DNA of 64,000 nt. It comes from Cordia subcordata. Taxonomy: Eukaryota; Streptophyta; Magnoliopsida; Boraginales; Cordiaceae. Below the pieces are notes generated by a model. The model ran no database searches and was not told where the DNA came from. It was given only the letters and a program-made list of their open reading frames with translations. Positions 45,477 through 58,947 of the stretch are shown here, piece after piece. The translations under genes and the position numbers were made by a program. Numbering within the stretch: position 1 is the stretch's first letter; every line of letters begins with the position of its first letter. The stretch covers positions 19,277,001 to 19,341,000 of the forward strand of contig JAPTOF010000007.1 in the NCBI GenBank assembly GCA_028554755.1. The letters run 5' to 3'.

Positions 45477-47893
45477 AAATTTAACGTAGTGATAAGCTAG
45501 TAGTTGGGTTTAGACTATCAAATCTACAGTTACATTATGCTTCAAATTCAACAAATATAATCTGCGTTCATTTATATTGCTTCTTTGTTTCTTCTATTGG
45601 AAAATTGTTGTCTAATAACTCAGATTCTAGCATGATAAAATCGAAAATCTTTGAAGGAAAAGGATTTGCTGGTTTAGTTAGTCGTACAGTAGGCAAGATC
45701 TTACATATTTGTATCCGTGTTACAAGAGAATTCAAATACGGAGGCAATGATCTTGAGAATATGTCATTTCTCAAGTAAACCATTAAAAAGTTTAGCTATG
45801 AGCATATCGCTGCTGTATGGATGTGTGTACTACTGAACCTTGTTGACCGTCTTGACAACGAGGGTTCCTTCACATGTTAATCCACTTCTGTCCGTATCTG
45901 AGAAGCCACATGGTAAGATGTGAATCCGATGTCTTGTCTGTATCTAAGGAGACCACATGGAAATGGCTTAGAGTTTTTAGGTTCAACGTGATTTAGTTTG
46001 GTTTGATTTTAAATTTATTTTAAATCAAATTAAATTAGTTAATTCTCATATAAAATAATTAAACTAAACTAATTAGAAGTTGGTTTGTGTTGATTTCCGT
46101 TTTTATAAAAATAAAAAATAATTTATTCCATAATTTCAAGAAAAAAACATTAATTTATAGATCAACTTTAATTGACAATTCATATTACAAGTTTGATATT
46201 AAAATTAAGGAAGAATATATATGGTTTGTGGACTTATTTCAATCCAAACTAAATTAGTTGGTTCTTATTTAAAACTAATTAGTTAGTTTTTAGTTATGCA
46301 AAATAATCAAATTAACCCAAATTTTTTATTAAATTAGATTGGTTTGATTGGTTTAACTAATCTATGTTCATAATAGTGTTTACCTAGGATTCTAGGTTAA
46401 ATACGTTTATCGTGAGGTAAATAGATACATCGTTTCATTTTACCAGTTGGGGAATCCAATTATCCTTCGACTAGTGCACCGTAATAGAAGCCCCAAAGGA
46501 TTAGAAAGTTCCACATTGCTTCGCATCTCAGCGTCCGACATTTGTTTTGCTTGTGGGCATCTACTTTCTACTAAAGGAAAATTGTACAAGTTTACTTTTT
46601 GTCACATAGAGATTAGGTGAAAATGGACTAGACCCCCTAAATAGTTATCTGTTATATGGCCAAGGTCTTTCCTCACCTCTGGTTGTGTTTTCATTTCATG
46701 TACATTAAGTGTTAACACAATAAACAAACATATCGATATTTTTTTTATAAGTTTAAACTTTTAAGTTAAGTGGTAATTCTAATATAGTATCAGTTCATAT
46801 CAGGGATTCAAAACTCATTGCCATCCATTTAAAACTATCCACATGCAAGACGCAAAATAAACCTTGCCTACACGTTCTGTGTTAATACAATAAATAAATA
46901 GGCTAATATCATATTAAAACTATCCATTTACAAGCTCAAAACAAAGTCCGCCTACACGTGAAGAGATGTGTTAACACAATAAATAAATAGACTAATGTCC
47001 TCCATATAAACTTAAACTTTTAAATAATATGTGAATTAGAGATATGAGAAAGTTGTTGGGTGCAATTTCTTTTATCAAATTGTGCACTATACATAATATT
47101 TTTCTTTACGACCTTTTTTTTATTAAGAATTAGAGTTAGTTTGAATTGACAAAATAATATTTTTTTTATAATTCTTTAGAAAAATATTTTTTAAAAAAAA
47201 GTTAAAATTTATAATTTTTAAGCATATTTGGTGGCATCAATTCGTTAAGGGGCATCACGAGATCACCTGTAAAGCGGCCATGTGCATTTGTTCCTTCTAC
47301 AAAAATGGATAGCTTCAAAGCGTCAAACGGCCCCAAGGGCCCCGAGTCACGTGACAGACGCGACAGAACGATAACAAATCTTGTCACGATGATTACAAAA
47401 AATGAACCAGGTACTTGTCAATGATTTGTAATGAATGAATTCTACTGGTCCAAATTTGGATTCTTTCATAACAAACCCTATCACGGTGATTATGGAGATG
47501 AATTCGATATTTCTTAATAATTTATATTAGATGAATAGTTCGGTCTTTTATTTTTAATTCACCTCTCTCAATTCAATTCCTTGCTTCTCATAGAATTTGA
47601 AATCAAGATATTACTTATAAAAAAAATAGTTTCAATTACTTAAATTATTCCCTTAACTTTGAATCTTTCAATAGCTGTTATCATACTATGTTAAAAAGAC
47701 CAACTAGAAGAACCTGAAGCTCGAAATAAACGAATTTGGTCAGTTTGCTTATGCTAGTACACATAATACATTATTTTTGCCAACAAAAATAAATAAAAAA
47801 TGGGACTCTATGGAATGGTGCAAGTGAGAGTCACAGCCTGTTAGGCCATGCTTATTTAAGGCTTATAAGTTGTAAATAGTAAAAAATATATGA

Positions 47894-47930
<37 letters not shown>

Positions 47931-50900
47931 AAAGAGCTTATGAGCTACAAAATAAGTTGAGCCAAATAGGCTTTTAACTAGAAAGGTCTAAAACAGTTCG
48001 TAGTCTCATTGTGTTTTTGAAAGATAACCGAAATTGCCAGGTAAATTCTTTACCTAATAAGCTTTGTGCATTAGAAATAAAATGTATATAATGTCTATTT
48101 TATATGCCCAATACTCATTTTAACCAAAAGTACAATTATGAATCTCATGCTTTGTTCATTTTATTTCTATTTATCCTTTTTCCTATATTTTTTAAATAAT
48201 TTATTTCTTTTAGAAGAATTGGCTCACTGGCTAGCCGCCAAGCCTATAGCAGGAGCCCAAGATTTCTAACCTTCGGCTCGGCCAGGCCCGTGTACCCATG
48301 TGCATACGGGCCTAGGCCTAGTCCATCACTATAGGGCCAAATGAATAATGGACTTGGCCCAACCCACTTGCCATCATAAGCTAGCTAAGGGAGCCTATCT
48401 CTCGATTGGTCAAATTACACATTACCCTTTTTTTTTTCATTCAAAAATTAGTGTATAAACATAGTGTTATTTTAATTAAATCCTTTTTAAATTTAGAATT
48501 GGTTACTCTTAATTAATTAATAAGAGTAAAAAAAAAAACTCATTTATTTTTAAGGTAATTGCCTACTTCTAAAAAATCCAATTCTTAACTCCTATGTATA
48601 AATTTCCCCGTTTCACTTTAGCTAAAAAGGCTATTTTTTTTTGGATAAAAAAAGTCTAAAAATTGAGGAACAATTATTTAGCTCCCTCCCCAAAAACAAA
48701 AACCTGTCTATTTTTCAATTGATGATAAAAAAAAAAAAGAACTCATCGTTTGATGAATGATTTCTTAATTAGTTATACAGAAAAGACCGATTTAAGATAA
48801 TTATTCAGTGAACATTAAAAATATACAATCTAATATTTATATATCAAAAAGTAGTGGAGGTTAAATTAATTTTTGAACTTAGATAGTTAGATATCTTATT
48901 GCATTGCATTTGGATAACAGTTCGACATCTAGAGAAAGAGAGCCCCTACCCTCTCGCACAACGCTTTCTCCTTCATTTTTTTATATGTTTTCACTTTGAG
49001 TTGTTTCTTCTATCCAAGGTCTCTTTTCCAACTAATTGTGCTTGCATTTTCCAAGAGTCCCGGGCTTAGGCCGGTGGTTCTGGTTGTCTGTTTTCTTCTT
49101 CGTTCTTTTCTTCTTCTTTCTCGGTTTTGTTGTATGTTTTTTTCTGTGTGTGTGTGTGTGTGTGTTTTTTTTTTATTTTATATAACTTTTCGCTAAACCT
49201 CTTGCTCAGACCTTTCTCGTACTTGCTATTTGGGATGGCATTAACAAGATGGAGCTCTGCTTCCTCATCAAGTTTGTTGATATGTTCTAGCTGAAATATA
49301 TGTTATGTTGTTACTACCTTACGTGTACTTCTTGTGCTTGTCGCTAACATTAACAATGTTGTTGCTATTAACCTTTTCTTGTCTGTTCGCATCTTTGTTT
49401 TTAATCTCTGTTTAACAGAACAAATAATTAGGGATTACTGAAGATTATGGTATTGTTTTTGGTATTACTGATATTGTTTTTCTGTCACTCAGATTTTTGC
49501 TTTTTTTAAGATTTTCTTTAATACAACAAGCCGAGACAAGATTTCCAAGTTCCAGGCACCGGCGGGGCGCTTGCCCCCAGAACGGAGATTTCTTCGAATT
49601 AATTATGTTGTGTTCTCTCTTTTTTTTTTATTTTAAATTCAATAAAGGTCAAAAGATCGATTATAATTTTTCTGAAATATAAAAAGTTCACTTTTAACTT
49701 TTGAATAGCTTTATTTGAAATTGTTAATGGGAATCCTTTATTGTGAATTCTATAGTCTTTTTGGGTCACCTGTCGTATATTTTGTGAAGTACCAATGAAA
49801 TTCTTGTTTATTTAGCACAAGCAAAAAAGAAGAATAAGGAAACTTTTTCATTTTGTTTCAAGTTAATACATAAAACTTGAGAAAACAAAATTTTGAAAAT
49901 GTAAAAAAGAGCTAGGTCGAGCGCGACATGTTTACGAGGAAGGTGAGATGGAGTGGACGAGTGTTTGAGTCATTCTAGAAAGAACAAACCCTTGGCAGCA
50001 GCAAGCATGCAGTGCTGATTTATTACATGCAAAAATAAAAAATAAATAGCTTTGTCCCTTTTTGTTTTTCACCCTTTTTGGATTCGAATTAGGGTATCCT
50101 CAAGTCTAATTGACTTGAGACTAATTATTTTCGGGCCAAGAGCACTAAAGGAAAAAGTGCCTCCTACAAATGGGCTTCTTGATATTGAAACTTATATTTT
50201 TATCTTTATTGGAGGACCAACGTGAGGCTGTTATCACCTCAATCAATAATTTCTTGATAATTTTGTCCCTTTTCCACGACAAAGAAATCTATGAATGAAA
50301 AAAGCCAAAAGGTGAGCACGTACCCGCAAAAAGGCTTTAGTAGAACATTTCTCAAGTGCATGCATTGTTTGTTATTAATCACCATGCAAGTCTTAAATCA
50401 CTTTATCATGACACGAAAGAAAAAAGAACTAGTAACTTTTTGTCGGGTGAAGTCAAAGATATTTTAGTATTAAAAGTTGGAGACAGATATGGCTCATGAT
50501 TTGGGTTTAAATCCAATCTCTTTGTCTTAGTTTGAGTGGCCTCGACTTAACTGATACATAGTATAGGGAACAAGTTGTTCAACGAGATTTACTAGTTAGT
50601 GGTCAGGTTTCGTCGGGTGTATCGGTAGCCGTGCTCTGTTAACTAAATTTCCTTTGTTCTAAAAAAAATGAGAAAAAACAACTTTTTATTGAGCGAAGAT
50701 TCCTAAGAATTTGAGAGAAAGAAATAGAGAGCCACATGGGATTAAGGGAACCCCTTATATTTGATAAATTATTTATAATTTTGAATATCTTTTAGATTAA
50801 TTATTTAATTTATGCATATACGAGTCACTTTATAGTTATAGATGATTCCTTAAGATTTTATATTTCATATTTTAATAAAGATAAATGAAAAAAATTAATT

Positions 50901-51352
50901 TTTTGTTAGATAAACCAATGATTTTTTTTTAAATTATGGACTAATTTATAACTTTAAATCTGGGGGTGGGGTGGTCCCCTCTCTTCCGTTCGGCTTCCGC
51001 TGCAGCCTCTACTTCAGCTCAACTTCAAGCATCTTCAGCAGCTTTGACTAATTTCTATGTTTAAGTCAATTAGGAGATACATATTCCTAATTGTGGCAAC
51101 TTATGGGTATTCCTATTTCTTAGGAGATATCCTCGGTAACAAAAATTAGATAAGTCAACTAGGTATATATATGTTCTTTCCGGTCCTTAACTAATTTGTA
51201 ATTGAGTCTTGTTATATATATATGTAACATAAGTAATTGTATCTCCAGCTCTTTCTGTATCTTCCCGGAGCTCTTTATTCTCGAAACATTCTCTGTGAAC
51301 TCTTTATTATTAAATCTCAAGACATTGTTTGAGCTCTTATTCTCAAACCATA
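45477..51352. other. Long gene-free stretch
   Basis: No supported gene. It contains an AT microsatellite at about 47896-47929, a GT run near 49145, and a dispersed phrase 'TTTAAACTTTTAAGTTAAGTGGTAATTC' with a nearby partial duplicate (about 46698-47050, related to about 56226-56325). A few GC-richer islands (47230-47360, 48220-48420) have no open frame of interest. Confidence 0.4.
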
Positions 51353-52222
51353 ATGGATCCAGAAGGTTCAAGTGATCAAAAAAATTACCGCACAAGTGTA
51401 AGTGTTATTATTGAGGCTTTTAGTAGAATATACCAGTAACATCTATAAAGATCATTTTCTTTTCCAGAATTTGCATTTCTTTTTTTAATGCAACAATAAA
51501 TATGTTTTTGTTATATATTATAGTTGACGCTATTCTTCTCTTTTAATGCAAAAATAAATATGTTTTTATTATATATTAGGTTATCAAACCTTCGGTAACA
51601 TAAAATTCGTTTTTTTCCCCTGAATATCTGCAATCATATATAGTGCTGGCCTTCTTTTTCAAAGGAAACAGTAAACATGTTTTTGTAATCATCATTTCTC
51701 ATGCAGCAAATTGTTGGACTAATTAAAACCATATATATATCAACCTTACCAACCTTATGAATTTTCATCTTGATCACAGATTTTAGAACTCATACCCGAG
51801 GTTTTTTATAAGTGTATGATCCGAAACTCGCATATGCCGTTTGTTTGAATGTTTAAAATCATGCCAGATCAATTTATATTTGTGTATAATGATTTCCTTT
51901 CAAGTTTCAGTATAGGTATGGATAGTTTGAAGAAATCGAATTCTAATAAATAAAGGTTGTCGTAACATTAAAAGATATGCATTACCGTAATATACAACAC
52001 AGGTTGATGAACGATTGGCAAGAGAGAAAGCAATTGATGAATGGCTGCCTATAACATCTTCAAGAAATGCAAAATGGTGGTACTCAGCTTTCCACAATGT
52101 GACTGCTATGGTTGGAGCTGGAGTTTTAAACCTGCCTTACGCCATGGCAAACCTGGGATGGTAATGCTCACTTTGCATGAATATCTGATCTGAATTGTTC
52201 ATTGAGTTACATTTTTGTCATA

Positions 52223-52460
52223 GGGCCAGTTTGGATTAACATTTTTTTTTTTTGGGAAAAAGTACTTTTTTTTTCCTAAAAAAATTATACTAAATTTGCA
52301 ATAACTATTTGATTTGACTTCTAGAAAAGCTGAAGTTTTGAAAAAAAAATTCAAATATAACTTTTTTTAGAAGCCAAAATTTTTAACTTCTAAAAAAAAA
52401 CTATTTTTCAAAATCTGTTAAAAAAAACGCTTTAAAAAAAAAGTCAATACAAATGGGTCC
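52223..52460. mobile_element. Harbinger-type MITE in LHT intron 2
   Basis: Begins GGGCCAGTTTGGATTAAC, ends GTCAATACAAATGGGTCC, flanked by ATA on both sides (52220-52222, 52461-52463). It makes up most of the intron; the splice sites are not disturbed. Confidence 0.7.
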
Positions 52461-52959
52461 ATACTTTGCTAAAGAAGGCTGCAACGTATACGGCATATGG
52501 TTGATACATGCGACATGGTTCCTTTCTTGTCTGTATAATTTCAGGGGACCTGGTGCCACGGTGCTAATTTTATCATGGGTTATCACACTGTATACATTAT
52601 GGCAAATGGTTGAAATGCACGAAACAAAAGATGGGAAACGTTTGGATAGGTACCATGAGTTGGGGCAGTATGCTTTTGGTGAAAAGCTTGGTTTATGGAT
52701 CGTGGTGCCACAACAACTTATTGTTGAAGTTTGTGTGAACATAGTTTACATGGTCACCGGAGGAAAATCACTGTAGAAATTTTATGAGTTAGTTTGTCAT
52801 GACAATTGCAAAGATATCAAACTTACCTACTTTATCATGATCTTTGCTTCTGTCCATTTCGTGCTTTCCCACCTTCCCAATTTCAACTCAATATCGGGCG
52901 TATCTTTAGCAGCCGCTATCATGTCCTTGAGGTATGATAACTAGTTCTCAATATTGTAA

Positions 52960-53712
52960 GAGTAAATTGCATATTATTACCTTTACTTTGACCTATGTAT
53001 ACCATATTTTAATAGTATCAAAATTAGTTAATTACCCTCTTGTACTTTGATCTATGTGCACCATATCCCTCATAGTATCAAACTTTGCTAATTACTCTCT
53101 TGAAGTTCTTAAAAGTATACAAAATACTCTTCCTAAGTTTTTAAAAATATGCAAAATATAACTATTAGGGAACACTGTTTGGGGAATTGGAGAATAAGGA
53201 GAAATGAGTAGGGCCTGGAAAATCCATGAGATTCAAAAGAAAAAAATAATTCAAATATCTACATATAAAATGGTTGTAATAATAAGTATTAATAAAAACA
53301 CATAGCCTAAAGTTTATGAATTAGGAGTGACTTAATTACAAGCTTACACAATACTATGTTCTCATAATATATAGGGAAGATGCTCAGTGGGTGGGTGCCA
53401 TGAGTGAAGAGATTGAGTCTCTTCAAAAGAATTAGGCATAGGAGCTTGTCGAATTGTCTGAGACACAATAAGTTATATGTTGCAAACGGATTTACAAGAA
53501 AAAGTAAGATACTCCAGGGATTCAAGGTCCTCAATACAAAGGATATTTTGCATACTTTTAAAAACTTTAGAGGATAATTAACTAGTTTTAATATTACAAG
53601 CGGGTAAGGCGCGCATAGGTCAGTGTACAACGGGTAATTAGTTAGTTTTAATACTATAGGGAAGTATAGTGCATATAGATAAGAGCATAGAGAGGTAATA
53701 TGCAATTTACTC
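52960..53712. mobile_element. MULE-like element in LHT intron 3 carrying copia sequence
   Basis: Ends GAGTAAATTGCATATTATTACC and (reverse complement) GAGTAAATTGCATATTACC open inverted arms of about 200 bp each, with shared phrases GACCTATG, AAAACTAGTTAATTA and AGTATGCAAAATA. Flanks ATATTGTAA (52951-52959) and ATATTTTAA (53713-53721) are a 9-bp duplication with one mismatch, the Mutator hallmark. The region between the arms holds a fragment of copia reverse transcriptase. Confidence 0.75.
53373..53520 (+). pseudogene. copia reverse transcriptase fragment inside the MULE-like element
   Basis: Translates as REDAQWVGAMSEEIESLQKN, then after stops ELVELSETQ and CKRIYKKK, and later TPGIQGPQYK. This is the conserved opening of copia RT (usually W..AM.EEI.SL.KN.TWELV...CKWVYKKK). 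At least three in-frame stops. It is unlike the same region of the element at 30881-35577, so it comes from a different copia family. Confidence 0.8.
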
Positions 53713-54965
53713 ATATTTTAAAAACTCAACTTTCTGAATCTGAATTAGTTTGCAACTTTGCATCACTCTTGTTCTATTCTAATATGCTTATTAATTTTAT
53801 TTGATGAAGTTATTCAATTATCGCTTGGGGAGCTTCAATACACGAGGGCGTGCAACCGAACGTGCAATACAGCTACAAGGCCACAAGCACAACAGGAACC
53901 GTCTTTAACTTCTTCAGTGGCTTGGGCGAGGTTGCTTTTGCTTACGCTGGTCATAATGTGGTGTTGGAAATACAAGCCACCATCCCATCTACACCAGAGA
54001 GACCTTCCAAAGGACCCATGTGGAAAGGTGTTGTTGTTGCCTACATCGTTGTAGCTTTGTGCTACTTTCCAGTTGCTCTTATTGGGTACTGGGTGTTTGG
54101 TAATTCAGTCGAAGATAACATTCTCCTCTCGTTAGCGAAACCTGTGTGGATAATTGCTGCAGCTAATATGTTCGTTCTTATCCATGTTATTGGTAGCTAT
54201 CAGGTGCTTATAAGTCAAAACTCCTGGTCTTGGGCTATGTTTGTGCTTTCCATCTTCTCAAAGAATTATTATCTTTCCTTCATTTCAATGCAGATATATG
54301 CAGTGCCAGTTTTTGACATGGTAGAGACTTTCCTTGTGAAGAAGCTGAAGTTTGCTCCCACTTGGTGGTTGCGCTTTATTTCAAAGAAATATATACGTGG
54401 GTAAGTAAACTGTCAGCTTTTTTAATATATCAGAAAAATATTTTTCTACCACGTGCATGTTTATGGATTTTCATTTATTTGCAGCTTTCACAATGTTTGT
54501 TGCTATTACCTTCCCATTCTTTGGTGGTCTTCTTGCGTTCTTTGGAGGTTCTGTTTTTGCTCCAACCACATACTTTGTATGTAAAAGTTTATTTTATTAT
54601 AATTGTATCATTCATTATCTCTAACATTATGAGTTTTTTGAATTCCCTATCTTTAATCTAACATACTATTTACGAATTGTGTTGTTTGTTCTTCCTCTAG
54701 CTTCCCTGTATTATTTGGCTTATTGTTAAGAAACCAAAAAGATTTGGCCTGTCTTGGTGGATTAACTGGGTATGTACAACATGAAAGTTTTACACTTGGT
54801 GAAATTACTACATTTGTCTCTTAAAGCTAATGCTAATGCATTGCAATTTTATTATGTAAAATCCAGATTTGCATTGTCTTTGGAGTGCTTTTGATGGTTC
54901 TAGGACCCATTGGTGGACTAAGGCAGATCATACTTCAAGCCAAGACCTATGACTTCTATAGTTGA

Positions 54966-57649
54966 AATGAGCCACGCAACAGCCATGGTTGGCCTTGCGG
55001 CATGACCAAGGGAAATCTAGAGAAGATTAGACGCAAAAAACCTTTTTTTTTTAATTTAATTTATTTTATTTATTTATTTTTTGCGGATTGAATTGACATG
55101 TACATACCTTCAAACTGTCTCTTACATATACTAATTCTCTTGCCCCTTCATCTTGACTGATGAAGTAAAAAATTACATCTGCATTTTTTTTTTTTATGGC
55201 AGTGCATATGTTCAAAACATCAGTCAATTCTAATACAATAAAATGATTTTAATTTGATTTATATATCTTTCTTTTGGGCTCTTCACTTCTAGTTGTTTAA
55301 TTACATTATTTTGAAATGTCATGGCACCTTAGCTTTTTCTAGGAAGTGCTGAGAGTTCCTTGTATCGCATTTCTAATCATAGCATGTCAGTTTTGAATAA
55401 GACGACCTTTTGATTTTACTCTCTTTATTTACTTTTTATCCAAATCGGAGTGGTTTGACTATATGTTTTTATTGCTAGATTTCAATGCCGAAAAATGTAT
55501 ATCTAAAATAAATCAAATAAACCAATTATCTTTACCCCTTATACTCTTCTATTTTTATAAAACTTTGTTTGTTATTTTCTCTCTAACTATGTTACTTAGT
55601 TCTCAGAACCAAGAAAAATCATATTTTATACTATAAGTAACACATTAACAAAGATGTATTTTTTAGCATAGTATGACATTTAATTCTTTTAATCTTTTTG
55701 ATAAAAATTCTGATTCTGTCATTGATTTATAAGTGTTTGCACTGTGGTGGAAATATAGTGAACACACGAAGGGTTTTAAGAGCTTGTGGTAGAAGGCATG
55801 ACGAGGAAAAGAAAAGAAAAGCGCGTAATATCAATTGTAAAAAGGTGGACGAAAGATGGGTGAAACTGTAAGGAAATATAATGAGCATTTGTTAGCTGTT
55901 GCAGTAAACGGTGCGAGAAGTTGTGCAATTCAAAATTATTGATAATTGGAAATGTTTGAAGTTTTTAATTTGTGCATTCGCCTTTCTAACTTAATTTATT
56001 TTGGGGGCTTCTCTTTCCAATCAAGGAACGAGCAAGAACAGTTTACTCTTGGGGTTAGTCTACACCACATCTATTTAGAGTTGAGGTAACTTTTTAGGTT
56101 CCTTTGATTATTAAAAGAATTATGATGTTTCAATAATTTAGAGGAAAGAAATTTTAAAATTTTATTTTAATATAGAATATATAGATAGACAATGAAACCA
56201 TTCATGCACGAAAACTAGCAGAGACATTAGTACAATGTGTTCAGTACAATAAACAAATATAATCAAAATCTTTTTATAAATTTAAACTTTTAGATGACGT
56301 GGTAATTCCAATACAATGCATGGCAAAAAAACTTATAAACAATAAATTTGTGATTAAGAAAAATTATTACTTTGAAGAAATTAAATATTTATTCATAAAT
56401 AAATATATTTTTAGTACTTGTATTTTTCTTTGTCAAATTTAGTATTTGTATGTATTATTGTTTTTAACTTGGATAAACCCCTGCTCTATCAGTACTATTT
56501 CCCCACTGGTTGTCACCCTACCAAGAAAGACACCAAAACACACTTGTGTGGAGCTTTCTTCCTAATATAATCTCGGACGATCAAGTCAATATAAGAATAA
56601 CCACGAGATAGACAAAAGTGTTTGAAGTATATATTTTCGGTTAGCTCATGCTGCCTCTCATGAGGGTGAAATTCACTTTTTATAAGATTTTACAAGGACT
56701 TTGAATGATAAGTGACAAATGTTAGGCGATTGAGTTGACTCTAATTTTAATAATATCGTGTCAGTTGTGTAAATATGTCATTTATGTGTCGTAAAACAGC
56801 GGTTGCGCTACTCAGATTTATGGGGCTAACATCATCTCTGATTACGACATGATTACTCTTTGTCCAAAGGGTGGGATCATCCTAAGGTGCTTTGGGTGGT
56901 AGACAAACCTACTAGTCCAGTGCTCCCTCCGGTCGATTTGCTTTGAACCCCGAAGTCTTACGAATGACTTTCCTCTAGTGGTACATGTGCTGCTATAATG
57001 TCCACCCATATTAAACACTGAAATTCATATATGACTTTTAAATGAAAACAATGGATGCTATAAAAATAATGATAATGATCCATATGCCAATTGTGTTCCG
57101 CCAAATATATGTATCTAAAAGCGTTTTCCAATCCAGTGGTGTAACTAATTGCTTACGACATGAAAATGGTTAATTTTCCCACAAATTTTTATTTTTGCAA
57201 AATTTTTTATTTAATTTCTATTGTTTTAAAATATTTAAATTATTTTTTAATGGTTTAGAAATAATTAAATTAGTCTCTATTATTTAAAAATATTTATATT
57301 AATTTTAAAGGTTTCACAAGAATAATCAAGTTAGTCCCTATTATTTACAAAATATTCCTATTACTTGTCAATGTTTTAGAAACTACTAGTTGTAAAAGGC
57401 TATGTAAGGCGCGTCCGTTGTCCAATGTATTATAGAATATTTATATAAATCATAATTTGATAAATAAAATTTTCACACAATAAAAATATAAATAAAAAAT
57501 GATAATACATCTTAATTTTCATACACCCACTAAACACATTTTTTGCATGCTAGCAAAAAGAAGAGTTACATCATTTTATCTACTTTTGATTTTTTTTTTT
57601 TTGTGCAATAATTTCTAGCTATTTACAACCCCATAACCATTTCATCTAG
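54966..57649. other. 3' flank of the LHT gene and gene-free stretch
   Basis: AT-rich with several T-runs just after the LHT stop. No further gene recognised. A GC-richer unique segment at about 56790-57010 has no supported reading frame. Confidence 0.4.
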
Positions 57650-57931
57650 TCATGGAATGAAATTTTGCAAATAAAAGTGGGTCAGATGGATAGAGCACAT
57701 ATCAAACACTACATCAAGATCTTTAGGATTCTGCCATGTCTTGCCTTTTATCAATATTTTCTTCATTATTCCACCATCCTTCCAGGACAACAACTCAACC
57801 TCAAATTGGAGAGTGGCTTTCGAAGGAATCTTTGGAGGTGATCCAAGCTCGTCATGGGCCAATTCTGGAGGTATGGTGAAAAGGACCTTTTTAGCTTTAT
57901 TCATTGCGAGTTGTAACGAATCTTCGTCTCG
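57650..57931 (-). pseudogene. FKBP62/ROF1-like immunophilin fragment
   Basis: About 60 codons match the end of the first FKBP-type prolyl isomerase domain and the start of the second: KVLFTIPPELAHDELGSPP, IPSKATLQFEVELLSWKDGG, then MKKILIKGKTWQNPKDLD. Homology stops there on one side and shortly before AMNKAKK on the other. The linker between LLSW and KDGG is shorter than in ROF1-type proteins as I remember them, as if several residues were deleted. The rest of the isomerase domains, the TPR region and the calmodulin-binding region of such proteins are absent, so this is a dead fragment. Confidence 0.75.
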
Positions 57932-58842
57932 AGTTACGCTGGGGCCTCATCCTGTAACAGGTCTTGATTCCTTCATCCCATAAAACTCAATTGTATTTAT
58001 ACATCTACATAAACATACTTTTATACATATAGAATCACGGTTTCAAATTTACCTTTGAGAAATTTGTTCGCCGAGAAGGCTTCGGTGGACCACGTTCAGC
58101 CTCCTAGGAATGGCCAGTTCAACTCGTATCGTAATGTGAAATTTAGTCTCCTACTCAAACTTTACCACACAGATGACTTCTCTATCTACAAGATGGTCAG
58201 AAGAGTCAGGCATCCAAAAATTAATAATACTCCTATGACATTGGCCGTTTTATCATGAGGAAATAGTCCAAATAACATCAGTTCTCGAAAACTATCGTCC
58301 AAAGCTTTCAAAAAAGAAGAGGAATTATTATACAATTGGCAGTATGAGTTATGAAAAGAAAATTCTCAAACTATACTTGAAACAATACTTAATTCACTTA
58401 TTACATCATCGAACAGTAAGAAACTTACGAACACTAACACGTAGACATCCAATGCATCATAGTTTTTAGGAAGCCATTCAAACGCCAAAGTTTAATAGAT
58501 AATTGTTAGTAATATACGGACAACCTCCGCACTTGAACCTACCAAATTTGATTATCCACAACAAAAACTGATCCCACCACTTCAAGCCACTAAACAACTT
58601 CACTCTTTTCCTTGAGCAAGAGTATCACAAATAAGTCAATGAAAAATAAATGACTGGATCACTCAAGTTATCATGCTCATATCTGAAGTTTCATGCGAAG
58701 GACTGAAATTTTAACTTCATTTATAGGGAACATTAACATTTCAATATTGTCAAATTGAAATTACAAAATTAAATATCGAATTATCAAACAATAGAGTTGA
58801 TCAATCGAAGAACAAAACCACAGAAGTTGAATGGTAATGATG
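57932..58842. other. Gene-free stretch between FKBP fragment and LINE
   Basis: No gene or element supported. An open frame at 58055-58258 shows no family resemblance. Confidence 0.35.
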
Positions 58843-58947
58843 TCTCTAGTCTATCTTTTTTTTTTTTTTTTGCTAGGTAAGCAAGAACTATTATTAAAAA
58901 AAAACTTTACAAAACGAGACAGGACCCAATTTCAAAAGAACCCATTA

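Larger units (their letters stand above)
51353..54965 (+). pseudogene. LHT-type amino acid transporter, eight exons, two lesions
   Basis: Exons: 51353-51397, 52003-52160, 52545-52931, 53810-54203, 54294-54400, 54485-54576, 54701-54769, 54867-54965. It is an AAAP-family permease of the lysine/histidine transporter type, expected in the plasma membrane as a proton-coupled amino acid importer. Landmarks are [20 protein letters not shown] (first membrane span), the ATSTTGTVFNFFSGLGEVAFAYAGHNV-like segment in exon 4, FTMFVAITFPFFGG in exon 6, and the end GPIGGLRQIILQAKTYDFYS. Exon 3 has an in-frame TAG (52774-52776) after VTGGKS, where relatives have Lys. At the exon 5/6 junction the only GT donor leaves one base too many, shifting the frame. 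Without these two changes the length would be about 449 residues, normal for the family. Either sequencing error or recent decay could explain this. Confidence 0.82.
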
